From the NCBI GenBank assembly GCA_020632755.1, contig JACKEY010000006.1:310001-374000 (forward strand): DNA of 64,000 bases, written 5' to 3'. Position numbers and translations under genes: made by a program. Positions within the stretch are counted from its first letter, which is position 1. Each line of letters opens with the position of its first letter. Origin of the DNA: Alphaproteobacteria bacterium (GTDB lineage: Bacteria > Myxococcota_A > UBA796 > UBA2385). Below, piece after piece: positions 1 through 10,500 of the stretch. The notes under the pieces are model-generated. The model was given only the letters and a program-made list of their open reading frames with translations, did no database searches and was not told the origin of the DNA.

Positions 1-376
1 CCCCTCGGCCGGCGACCCCGCGGTCCCAGCCGGCGACGACGCGCCCGGCTCGGCCATCGAGGCGCAGGTCGCCGCGGTCTGGGCCCGGGCCCTGGGCCGC
101 GACCAGGTCGGCCGCGACGCGAGCTTCTTCGAGCTGGGCGGCCACTCCCTGCTGCTGGTCCAGGTCCAGGGTGAGCTGGAGGAGCGGTTCGCCCGCAAGC
201 TCCGCACCCTCGACCTGTTCCGCTTCCCGACGGTCCGCAGCCTGGCGGCCTTCCTGGAGGAGGGCGAAGGAGGAGGCGCCGAGCAGGGCCTGTCGCGGGC
301 CGCGGATCGGGCCGAGAAGCAGCGCGAGGCCCGGCGCCGGGCCGCCGAGCGGGGGAGGGGACGCCGTGGACGCTGA
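1..376 (+). CDS. C-terminal end of a PKS/NRPS assembly-line protein (carrier domain), 5' end outside window
   Basis: Only the last 124 codons are present, read from base 2 to the TGA at 374-376. They form a phosphopantetheine carrier domain: the helix-2 motif FFELGGHSL places the pantetheinylated serine at codon 146-148, followed by LDLFRFPTVRSLA. The tail is very basic (RAEKQREARRRAAERG), the type of C-terminus that often acts as a docking segment to the next protein. The next gene starts inside this one (11-nt overlap) and begins with a ketosynthase, so this carrier is very likely the upstream acyl donor for that module. Whether the missing part is PKS or NRPS cannot be decided here. Confidence 0.85.
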   Translation, partial: PSAGDPAVPAGDDAPGSAIEAQVAAVWARALGRDQVGRDASFFELGGHSLLLVQVQGELEERFARKLRTLDLFRFPTVRSLAAFLEEGEGGGAEQGLSRAADRAEKQREARRRAAERGRGRRGR

Positions 377-3300
377 GCAGGACGGTCGCCTGCCCCTCGG
401 CGGGCGCGACCCGGCCGAGTTCGTCGCCATCATCGGCATGGCGGGGCGCTTCCCGGGCGCGGCGGACCTCGACGCCTTCTGGCAGGACCAGCGGACCGGC
501 ACCGCGCGCATCCGGCGGTTCACCCCGGCCGAGCTGCTGGCCGCAGGCCACGACCCGGCGCGCATCGCCGACCCCGCCTTCGTGCCGGCCCGCGGCTACC
601 TGGACGATGCCGACGCCTTCGACGCCGCCTTCTTCGGCATCTCGCCGCGCGATGCCGCGATCATGGACCCGCAGCACCGCATCTTCCTGGAGTGCTGCCA
701 CGCGGCCCTGCTCGACGCCGGGCGGGTGCCCGGGCGGATCGACGAAGCCGTCGGTGTGTACGCCGGCTGCTCGGCCAACGCCTACCTGCTGCGCAACCTG
801 GCCCACGACCGCGGGCTGATCGAGGCCCTCGACGGCGGGCCGGTGACCCTGGCCAGCGACAAGGACTACCTGGCGACCCGGGCCGCCTGGAAGCTCGACC
901 TGCGCGGCCCGGCGGTCACGGTGCTGTCGGCCTGCTCGACCGGGCTGCTGGCCGTGCACCAGGCCGTGCAGGCGCTGCTGTCCTGGCAGTGCGACCTGGC
1001 CCTGGCGGGCGCGTCGTCCGTGACCCCGCCCCTGGTCGGGGGCCACACCTTCCGGCAGGGCTCGATCTACAGCCCGGACGGCCGGTGCCTGCCCTACGAC
1101 GCCCGCGCCCAGGGCACGGTCAACGGGGACGGGGTCGGCGTGGTCCTGCTCAAGCGCCTGGACGAGGCCCTGGCCGACGGCGACCCCGTGCACGCCGTGA
1201 TCCTGGGCTCGGCCGTGAACAACGACGGCGGGCAGCGCATCGGCTTCACCGCCCCCGGCGTGACCGGCCAGGCCGAGGTCGTGACCACGGCCCTGGGGCT
1301 CGCCGACGTGCCCGTCGAGACCATCGGCCTGTTCGAGGGCCACGGCACCGCCACCGCCCTGGGCGACCCCGTGGAGATCGAGGCGGCCACCCGCGCCTGG
1401 CGGGCCCACACCGACGCCGTCGGCTTCTGCGCGCTGGGCTCGGTCAAGGCCAACATCGGGCACCTCAACGCCGCGGCCGGGGTCGCCGGGCTCGTGCGCG
1501 CGGTGCTGGCCCTGCGCCACGACGAGCTGCCGCCGAGCCCGTGGTTCGAGTCGCCCAACCCGCAGATCGACCTGGCCCGCAGCCCGTTCTACGTGCCGAC
1601 CGAGGCGGCCCCCTTCCCGGACACCGGCGCGCCCCGCCGGGCGGCGATCTCCTCGTTCGGCGCGGGCGGCACCAACGTGCACCTGGTGCTGGAGCAGGGG
1701 CCGCCTCCGCCCGCCCCCACGATCGCAGCGGGACCCGTGGTGCTCGCGGTCAGCGGCCGCACCGCCGCTGCCGCCGAGCGGGCCGCCGCGGCGCTGGCCG
1801 ACCACCTGGACCGGCACCGTCCGTCGCTGGCCGACGTCGCCTGGACGCTGCAGCACGGGCGGGATGCCGGGATCCACCGCCGGGCGGTGGTGGCCGACGC
1901 CGCCCCGGACGGGCTCGACACCGCCGTCGCGGCCCTGCGCGGGGGGCCGGCGGCCGGCCGGGCCGACGGCAGCACGGTGATCGACGCCGGGGCCCCAGGC
2001 AAGCGGCCGGTCGCCTTCGTCTTCCCGGGCCAGGGCTTCCAGCACCCGCGGATGGGCCACGGCCTGTACCAGGGCCAGCCGGTCTACCGGGCGGCCGTGG
2101 ACCGCTGCCTGCGCGCTTTCTCGCCGTGGCTGCCCGACCTGCGCGAGACCCTGTTCCCGCCACGCGATGCCGGCGGCGCCTCGTTCAAGGGGGCCCGCAA
2201 GCGCATCGCCCACCAGCGCTACGCCGGCGCGGCCATGTTCACGACCGGCTGGGCGCTGGCCGAGCTGTGGCGGGCCCACGGGGTCGAGCCCGCCGCCGTG
2301 CTGGGCCACAGCACCGGCGAATACGTCGCCGCCTGTGTCGCCGGCATGTTCGCGCTGGAGGAGGGCGTGGCCCTGTTCATGGCGCGGGCCGAGGCGGGGC
2401 TCCTGTCGCCCGAAGGCGCGATGGTGCACCTGCCGCTGCCGTCGGACCGGGTCGTGGACGCGCTGCCGGAGGGCGCCTGGCTGGCGCTCGAGAACAGCCC
2501 TCGGTCGACGGTGGTCGCCGGCACCCTGGCGGCCATGGACGAGGTGCTGGCGCGCTTCTCCGACGCGGGCGCCCGCCGGATCCAGGTCAGCGCGCCGGGC
2601 CACAGCCCGCTGCTGCAGCCGGTGGCGGACGCCTTCGCCCCCGCGACCGAGCGGCACCGCGCCGACCCGGCCCGGCTGCCGATCCTGTCCGCCGTGACCG
2701 GAGACTGGCTACCGCGGGACCGGGCGGTGCCTCCTGCCCACTGGCTCGACCACCTGCTGTCGCCGGTCCGGTTCCGCACGGCCCTCGAGACCCTGGCGGC
2801 CGACGGGCCCTACGCCCTGGTCGAGCTCGGGCCGCCGCGCAGCGTCCAGGCGATGGCGGCGCTCACGGTGCCGGGCCTGCCGCTGTGGGCCTGCCTGCCG
2901 GGGGCCGACGACCCCGACGACGCCGCCCACGCCGAGCGGGTCTTCCTGCGGGCCCGGGCCGGCCTGTGGACCAGCGGGGCCGGCCCGCTGCCCGACGCGC
3001 CCGAAGGCCGCCGCATCTCGCTGCCGACCTACCCCTTCGAGCGGCAGCGGCACTGGATCGATCCCCCCGGGGTCGCCGCCGCGCGGGGCGGTGACCCGGC
3101 CGCGGCGTCGTCCGGAGCGTCGTCCGGAGCGCCGTCCGGAGCGTCGTCCGGAGCGGCCCGCCTGCCCCGGCCGGCCCTGCCGACGCCCTACGTCCCGCCA
3201 CGGGACCGGGCCGAAGAAGCCCTGGCCGCCATCGTGGCCCGGCTGTTCGGCATCGATCGCGTGGGGGTGGACGACAGCTTCCTGGACCTCGGCGGCTCGT

Positions 3301-4493
3301 CGGTCGTGACCCTGCAGCTGCTCGCCGACGTCGAGGCCGCGCTCGGCCAGGAGATCCCGCCGGCGGCCGCCTTCTCGGCGCCCACCGTGGCCGGGGTGGC
3401 CCGCCACCTGGACGCGGCCTCCATCGACGGGGCCGCGCTGGCCCGGGCCCGCGGCGAGCCGCCTCCCGGGGACGCCGCTGCGGACGCCTCGCCGGATCCC
3501 GCCTCCTCCGCGACCGCCTCCTCCGCGACCGCCTCCTCCGCGGCCGCCTCCTCCGCGGCCGCCTCCTCCGCGACCGCCTCCTCCTCGGGCCCTCCTCCTC
3601 CCCCCTCCCGGCGCCCGACGACCTCGGACGTCATCGTCCCCCTACGGGCGACCGGCACGCGGACCCCGCTGTTCATCGTGCATCCCGCCGCCGGCGTGGT
3701 CTTCCCCTACTTCGAGCTGGTGAAGGCGCTCGGCCCCGACCAGCCCGTCTACGCCATCCAGGCCAGTGGGCTCGACGGCCGCTCCGGCATCGACCGGACC
3801 GTGGCCGAGATGGCCGACCGCTACGTGCCCGCCATCCTGCAGACCCGCGCCGAGGGCCCCTACCGGGTCATCGGCTACTCCTTCGGCTGCTGCGTGGCCT
3901 GGGAGATCGGCCGCCGGCTGCACGAGGCCGGCCACGAGGTCGACTTCTGCGGGCTGCTGGACGAGCTGGCCCCGACCCCCCAGGACCGCGCGCGCCCCGT
4001 GCACTTCGCGAAGCTGGTCGGTGGCCCGACCCTGGCGACCTTCTTCCGGGAGCTCCAGGACTGGGCCTACCTGATCAGCAACAACCCCGAGGGCCGCGTC
4101 GCGCCGCGCAGCCTGCGGGGCGGCCTGCGGCGGGTGGCCAGCCGGGCGGCGCTGGCCGGCATCGTGCCGAAGGACTCGCCGCTGATGTCGCTCGGCGAGG
4201 CCAACCTGACCCCGATGGCCCAGCTGTTCCTGCTGCACAGCTGGGAGTACACCCGCTACGCCCCGCCGCCTGCCGATCTGCACGTGCACGTGATCCGCTC
4301 GGACTTCTGGAAGGACGGGCGCTTCCTGCGGTCGGGCGAGGAGCCGCGGGATCTGGGCTGGAGCCGGCTGGCCCGGCGCGGGGTGACGGTGCTCGACGTG
4401 CCGGGCGACCACCTGTCGATGCTCCGCGACCCCCAGGTCCGGGTGCTCGCCGCGCGGCTCGAACAGGCGCTGGCCGCGCTGGGACGGCCGTGA
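366..4493 (+). CDS. Type I polyketide synthase, single terminal module KS-AT-ACP-TE
   Basis: A 1375-residue cytoplasmic megasynthase that condenses one extender unit and releases the chain. The GTG start follows a GGGGGAGGGG ribosome site and overlaps the upstream carrier gene by 11 nt. Visible domains in order: ketosynthase (residues about 20-430) with the full triad C190 (ACSTG), H326 (EGHGTA) and H366 (NIGHL); acyltransferase (about 540-860) with S649 in GHSTG; carrier (about 945-1020) with S978 in DLGGSS; thioesterase (about 1095-1370) with S1172 in GYSFG and H1349 in GDHLS. There is no KR, DH or ER, so the beta-keto group should survive. The acyltransferase specificity loop reads SAPGHS instead of the usual HAFH or YASH, so the extender unit is uncertain. 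Ser/Ala-rich linkers flank the carrier. Confidence 0.96.
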   Translation: MDAEQDGRLPLGGRDPAEFVAIIGMAGRFPGAADLDAFWQDQRTGTARIRRFTPAELLAAGHDPARIADPAFVPARGYLDDADAFDAAFFGISPRDAAIMDPQHRIFLECCHAALLDAGRVPGRIDEAVGVYAGCSANAYLLRNLAHDRGLIEALDGGPVTLASDKDYLATRAAWKLDLRGPAVTVLSACSTGLLAVHQAVQALLSWQCDLALAGASSVTPPLVGGHTFRQGSIYSPDGRCLPYDARAQGTVNGDGVGVVLLKRLDEALADGDPVHAVILGSAVNNDGGQRIGFTAPGVTGQAEVVTTALGLADVPVETIGLFEGHGTATALGDPVEIEAATRAWRAHTDAVGFCALGSVKANIGHLNAAAGVAGLVRAVLALRHDELPPSPWFESPNPQIDLARSPFYVPTEAAPFPDTGAPRRAAISSFGAGGTNVHLVLEQGPPPPAPTIAAGPVVLAVSGRTAAAAERAAAALADHLDRHRPSLADVAWTLQHGRDAGIHRRAVVADAAPDGLDTAVAALRGGPAAGRADGSTVIDAGAPGKRPVAFVFPGQGFQHPRMGHGLYQGQPVYRAAVDRCLRAFSPWLPDLRETLFPPRDAGGASFKGARKRIAHQRYAGAAMFTTGWALAELWRAHGVEPAAVLGHSTGEYVAACVAGMFALEEGVALFMARAEAGLLSPEGAMVHLPLPSDRVVDALPEGAWLALENSPRSTVVAGTLAAMDEVLARFSDAGARRIQVSAPGHSPLLQPVADAFAPATERHRADPARLPILSAVTGDWLPRDRAVPPAHWLDHLLSPVRFRTALETLAADGPYALVELGPPRSVQAMAALTVPGLPLWACLPGADDPDDAAHAERVFLRARAGLWTSGAGPLPDAPEGRRISLPTYPFERQRHWIDPPGVAAARGGDPAAASSGASSGAPSGASSGAARLPRPALPTPYVPPRDRAEEALAAIVARLFGIDRVGVDDSFLDLGGSSVVTLQLLADVEAALGQEIPPAAAFSAPTVAGVARHLDAASIDGAALARARGEPPPGDAAADASPDPASSATASSATASSAAASSAAASSATASSSGPPPPPSRRPTTSDVIVPLRATGTRTPLFIVHPAAGVVFPYFELVKALGPDQPVYAIQASGLDGRSGIDRTVAEMADRYVPAILQTRAEGPYRVIGYSFGCCVAWEIGRRLHEAGHEVDFCGLLDELAPTPQDRARPVHFAKLVGGPTLATFFRELQDWAYLISNNPEGRVAPRSLRGGLRRVASRAALAGIVPKDSPLMSLGEANLTPMAQLFLLHSWEYTRYAPPPADLHVHVIRSDFWKDGRFLRSGEEPRDLGWSRLARRGVTVLDVPGDHLSMLRDPQVRVLAARLEQALAALGRP
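3105..3152 (+). repeat. 12-bp tandem repeat, four copies, encoding an ASSG linker
   Basis: Four head-to-tail copies of GCGTCGTCCGGA (one with a single change) lie inside the PKS gene between acyltransferase and carrier. They encode repeated Ala-Ser-Ser-Gly, a flexible inter-domain linker probably grown by slippage. Confidence 0.9.
3501..3575 (+). repeat. 15-bp tandem repeat, five copies, encoding an Ala/Ser linker
   Basis: Five copies of GCCTCCTCCGCG[A/G]CC in the PKS gene encode repeated Ala-Ser-Ser-Ala-Thr/Ala between the carrier and thioesterase. A sixth, degenerate copy follows. Similar CCTCCTCC low-complexity tracts occur in the TonB receptor gene near 28800 and the PLP-enzyme gene near 15400. 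Confidence 0.9.
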
Positions 4494-4563
4494 ATTGCAC
4501 GTCGAGAACAGGGTTTCACGGTAGGGTTGCCCGGTCCCGGGCCGGCGCCCGCTGGAGAACGTC

Positions 4564-7500
4564 ATGAGCGAAACGTCCGACTACGTCTTCGGGCCCGTGA
4601 TCCATGCGGGCGAGCGCAGCACCGTGTACCGGGGCACGCACGGGCCGTCGGGACGCGAGGTCGTGCTCAAGCGCCTGTCCGCTGAGAGCGCCAGCAACGA
4701 GGACCTGGCCCGGTTCCGCTACGCGCTGGAGCTGTCGTCGTCCCTGGTCGATCTCGACGGCGTGGTGCCGGTGGTCGAGCTCGTCGAGCACCGCGCGCGG
4801 CCCGTGCTGGTCATGCACGACCTGGGCGGCGTGGACCTGGCCCAGGCCCTGGCCGCCGGCCGGATGGACCTGCGCGAGGGGCTGCACATCGCGGTCCAGG
4901 TGACCCGCGCCCTGGCCGGGCTGCACGCCCGCGACCTGATCCACCTCGACGTGAACCCGGCCAACATCATCCGCAACCCGGCCACCGGTCAGACCGCGAT
5001 CATCGACTTCGACCTGGCGTCGCGCCTGGGTCGCGAGCGCGCTGCGCCGATCAAGCTGGCCGCGCCGCGCGGGACCCTGGCCTACATCGCGCCCGAGCAG
5101 ACCGGCCGCACCAACCGGGCCGTCGACCGCCGCGCCGACCTGTACTCGCTCGGCGTCACGCTCTTCGAGCTGTTCACGGGCCGGCTGCCCTTCCCGCACA
5201 CCGACCCGCTGACCCTGGTGCACCACCACCTGGCCGTCAGCCCGCCGTCGCCTCGCGGGCTCGAGGCGACCATCCCGGCCCCGCTGTCGGCGCTGATCCT
5301 GCGGCTGCTCGAGAAGATGCCCGAGGACCGCTACCAGACCGCCGACGGTGTGCTGGCCGACCTCGAGCACTGCCTCTCGATGCTCGAGGAGACCGGCGAC
5401 ATCCCGGACTTCCCGCTGGGCGTCCACGACGCGGTGGACGGCCTGATGCTGTCGCAGCGGCTCTACGGCCGCGAGGACGAGCTGGCCGAGCTGATGAACG
5501 CCTTCGCGGACGCGCGGAACGGCCACGCCGTGCTGATGACCATCGCGGGCTACTCGGGCGTCGGCAAGTCCAGCCTGGTGCGCGAGGTGCACGGGCCGAT
5601 CGTCGAGGCGCGCGGCCGGTTCGCGGCCGGCAAGTACCAGCAGCTGCAGCGGGCGCCCTACCTGGGCCTGCTCGAGGCGATGCGCGACCTGGTCGACGAC
5701 GTGCTGTCGCTGCCCCCCGACCAGATCGCCCTGTGGCGGGCGGCGCTGACCGATGCGCTGGGCTCGGCCGGCCGGGCCGTGGTCGACGTGGTCCCGGACG
5801 CCGCCTGGCTGCTGGGCGACCTGCCGCCGCTGCCGCCGGTCGGCCACACCGAGGCGCAGAACCGGTTCCAGCGGGCCCTGGTGCGCTTCCTGGCGACCTT
5901 CGCCCGGGCCGACGCGCCGCTGGTGCTGTACCTGGACGACCTGCAGTGGGCCGACAGCAACTCGCTGGGCGTGGTGAAGCTGCTGCTGCAGGACCCGCAG
6001 ACCCACAACGTGCTGGTCATCGGCAGCTACCGCAGCAACGAGGTCGGCCCGGCGCACCCGGTGACGGCCCTGCTGCAGGAACTCGCCGACAGCGACACGC
6101 CGGTGCGCGCGCTCGAGCTCCTGCCCCTGCCCGCCCGCGCGGTGGTCGAGCTGCTGGCCGACTCGCTGCGCCACGAGCCGGCCGACGTCGAGCCCCTCGC
6201 CGCCGAGCTCATCGACCGGACGGGCGGCAACCCCTTCTTCATGGAAGCCCTGCTCCAGGCGCTCTACGAGCGCGGCGCGCTGTGGATCGAGCGGGGGACC
6301 GGGCGCTGGCAGTGGTCCCTGCAGCGCGTCGACGAGCTGGGGATCAGCGACAACGTCGCCGACCTGATGGCCGCCGGGCTGGACGATCTGTCCTCCGAGG
6401 TGCGCGATCTGCTGCAGCACGCGGCGTGCATCGGCGCGGCCTTCGAGCTCACGACCCTGGCCGCCGCCACCGGCCGCACGCCGACCGAGACCGCCGAGCT
6501 GCTGTGGCCCGCGCTCCAGGCCCGGCTGGTCGAGCCGGTCGGCGACCGCTGGCATCTCAGCTCGCTGCGCGAAGGCGCGCTGACCGAGGGCGTCGTGTTC
6601 CGGTTCCGGCACGACCGGGTCGAAGAAGCCGCCTACGGCGTGCTCTCCGAGGGCGACCGGGCCGCCCGCCACCTGGCCCTGGGGCGGGTGCTGCGGGACG
6701 GCGGCGGCAACGCCTCGCTGTTCTCGGTGGTCGACCAGCTCGACCTGGGCCGGTCCCTGGTCACCGACCCCGACGAGCGCCTGGACCTGGCGCGGCGCAA
6801 CCACGCCGCGGCCGGGCTGGCCATGGCCAACGCCGCCTACAGCCGGGGCCGGCAATACGCCGTCGTGGCCCGCGAGCTGCTGGGCGAGGCGGGCTGGACC
6901 GACCACGCCGCCCTGCTGCGCGAGCTGCTTCAGCTGCACGCCGACGCCTCGTTGATGGCGGGCTTCCACGGCGAGTCCGAGGCCATCGCCCGCGAGCTCG
7001 AGGCCCACGCCGAGACCCTCGCCCAGAAGGTCGAGGCCCTCAAGCGGCGGCTGAACGTCGACATCCACGGCGGCGACCGCGACCGCTGCCTGGCCACCTT
7101 CGCCGCCGCGATGCAGGTCTTCGGCATGCAGCCGCCGACCGACGCCGACGGCTGGCAGGCGCTGGCCATGCAGGAAGCGATGGCCGTGATGCCCCTGCTC
7201 GAGGGTGTCGACATCGAGGGGCTCATCGACCGCCCGATGATGACCGACCCCGACGCCATGGTGCAGATGGACATGTGGACGTCGGCCGCGCCGGTGACCC
7301 TGAGCTTCCCGCCGCTGGCGGCGGTGCTGTTCCCGCGCATGGTCGCGCTCAGCCTGGAGCACGGCAACACCTGGACCTCGCCCATCGCCTACGTGTTCTA
7401 CGGCGTGCTGCGCGGCCTGTTCGGCGACTGGGCCACGGGCGATGCCTTCGGCCGGCTGGCGCTGGCGCTCAACGAGCGGCAGGGCCTGACCCAGCTGCGC

Positions 7501-10500
7501 CCGCCGGTGCAGCACATCTACGCCTGCTTCACCTCGCACTGGACCGGTCCGCTGTCGCGCACCCTGCAGCTGACCCGCGAGGCGATGGTCGCCGCGCTCG
7601 AGAACGGCATCTTCAACACGGCCGCCTGGGCCGGCATGAACCTGCCCTGGCTCGAGCTGGCCGCCGGCGGCGAGCTGGGTCCGCTCATCGACGAGACCCG
7701 CGACCTGCAGCGCCTCGCCCAGAACACGCTCAAGTACAAGGACGCGGCCACCAGCTACTTGCTGTGCCTGCACGCCGCCGCGGGGCTGGCCGGCGACCGG
7801 GCCCTCATCGAAGAGCTCGACGCCGCTGGCCACACCGAAGACGCGCTGCGCGCCGAGCTCGAGCACTACCCGATGGCGCTCTGCGGCTGCGAGACCAACC
7901 TGCTGCAGCGGGCCGTGGTCATGGGCGATCTGCAGTCGGCCGGCGCCCTGGCCGGGGTCATCGGCCCGCGGCTCGAGATGGCCGCCGGGCTCATCTGCAT
8001 GTCCGAGTACGTGTTCCTGGCGGCGCTGACGCTGCTGGATCTGAAGGCCGTGCTGCCGCCCGAGCAGTGGGCGCCGATGGGCGGCCAGCTCGACCAGCTC
8101 TGCGGCCACCTCGACGGCTTCGCCGCCAACAACCCCGGCGAGCACGGCTGGCGCAAGGCGCTGATCGACGCCTCGCGGGCCGCCGCCGACGGCGCGGATC
8201 CCACCGCCGTGCGCGAGCGATTCGACGATGCGGTGGCCGCTGCCGAAGCCCTCGACAACCCCTACGCGGAAGCGCTCTGCCTGGAGCGGGCCTACCAGTA
8301 CCTGGCGGCCAGCGGCCGGGACCGGATGGCGCGCGGCTACCTGGCCGACGCCCGGTTCGCCTACGTGCGGTGGGGCGCCCGCGCCAAGGTCGAGGCGCTC
8401 GAGGCGGTGCACCCGGTGCTGCGCAGCCGGCGGGCCTCGTCGGCGACCATGACCACCACCGACACGTCCGTGCTGGACGTCGAGACCGTGCTGCGGGCCA
8501 CCCGGGCGATCAGCTCGGAGACCGACCTGGACGACCTGCTGCAGGCCGTGCTGCGGGTCGTGCTCGAGCACGCCGGCGCCCAGCGGGGCTTCCTGGTCAT
8601 CGACCGGGGCGGCGTGCTGTCCGTCGACGCGGCCGGCGACGAAGCCGGCACCCGGGCCCTCGAGCAGGTGCCCCTCGGCTCCGACGCCGCGGCGCTGTGC
8701 GAAGAAGCCGTGCGCTACGTCGCCCGCAGCGGCGCGACCCTGGCCGAGGACGACGCCCTGCTCGGCCGGTTCCGGCACACCCCCTACGTGCGCGAGCGCC
8801 GCCCGCGCTCCCTGCTGGTGATGCCGCTGCTGCACCTCTCCGACGTGGTCGGCGTGCTCTACCTGGAGAACAACCTCACCACGGGCGCCTTCTCCGGCGA
8901 TCACCTCCAGCTGCTGCACACCGTCGCCGTCCAGGCCGCCACCTCCATCCAGAACGCCGAGCTGGTCGAGGACCTCAAGGAGCGCAGCGCCGAGCTGGAG
9001 CGCCGCTCGCAGCAGCTGCTCTCCCGCAACGAGCAGCTCACCGAGGTCGACCGGGTCCGCGACGAGTTCCTGGCCAAGACCAGCCACGAGCTGCGCACGC
9101 CGCTGCACGGCATCATCGGCCTGGCCCAGTCGCTGCTCGACGGCCGCGACCAGGTGTCCGCCGCCGAGCTGCGCCAGTCGCTCGGCATGATCGCCAGCAG
9201 CGGGCACCGGCTGAACAGCCTGATCAACGACATCCTGGACTTCAGCACCCTCAAGCGCCGGGAGATCGAGCTGTCGCTTGCGCCGGTCGACCTGCGCGAG
9301 GTCGTCGCCGAGGTGGTCGCCCTGGCCTCGCCCCTGCGGCGGTCGGACGCCGTGGCCCTGCGCACCGTGCTGCCCGATGGGCCCGTGGTCGCCATGGCCG
9401 ACCGGGATCGCGTCGCCCAGGTGCTCTTCAACCTGGTCGGCAACGCCTGCAAGTTCACCGAGTCCGGGGCCGTCACCGTCGAGCTCTCGGGGGACGAGGA
9501 CGAGGTCCAGGTCGCGGTGAGCGACACGGGAGTCGGCATCCGGGCCGCCGTGCTGGACCGGATCTTCGACGCCTTCGAGCAGGGCGACGAGGACACCCAG
9601 CGCCGGTTCGGCGGCACGGGCCTGGGCCTGGCGGTCGGGCGCGAGCTGGTCGAGCTGCACGGCGGCCGCATGGGCGTGCGGTCCGAGGTCGGCGTCGGCT
9701 CGACCTTCACCTTCACCCTGCCGGCCACGGACGAGGCCCCGGGCAGCCAGGCCGCCGCGGCCAGCGCCCGGGTCGTGCGGGCCGCGCTGGTGTCCAACGA
9801 AGAGCTGGTCACCGTCGCGCCGGTCACCACCGGCCAGCGCCGGACCCGCGTGCTGGTCATCGACGACGAACCGGTGAACCTGCAGGTCACCCTGAACCAC
9901 CTGGGCCGCGCCGGCTACGAGGTCTACACCGCCCGCGGCGGCCCCGAGGCCCTGCGGCGGCTGGGCGACGGGCTCGAGCCCGACATCGTCCTGCTCGACC
10001 TGATGATGCCCGGCATGGACGGCTACGAGGTCTGCCGCCGGCTCCGCGAGACCCGCAGCGCCTCGGACCTGCCGGTCATCATGCTGACGGCCCGTGGCGA
10101 GGTCGGCAACCTGGTCAAGGGCATCCGCGAGGGCGTCAACGACTACCTGGTCAAGCCGTTCAGCAGCGAGGAGCTGCTGGCCCGGATGCGCAACCACCTG
10201 CACCTGGCCACCATCCACCACGCCGTCGGCCGGTTCGTGCCCTACGACTTCATGCGGCTGCTGGACCGCGAGAGCATCGTCGACGTCCGGCTGGGCGACA
10301 GCGTCAAGCGCGACATGAGCGTCATGTTCGCCGACATCCGGGGCTTCACGACCCTGACCGGCACCATGAGCCCCGAGCGCAGCTTCGCGTTCATCAACGG
10401 CTTCCTGGGTGTGATGGAGCCCGTGATCCGCGAGCACGGCGGCTTCGTCGACAAGTTCATCGGCGACGGCATCATGGCGCTGTTCGACGCGGGGGCCGAC

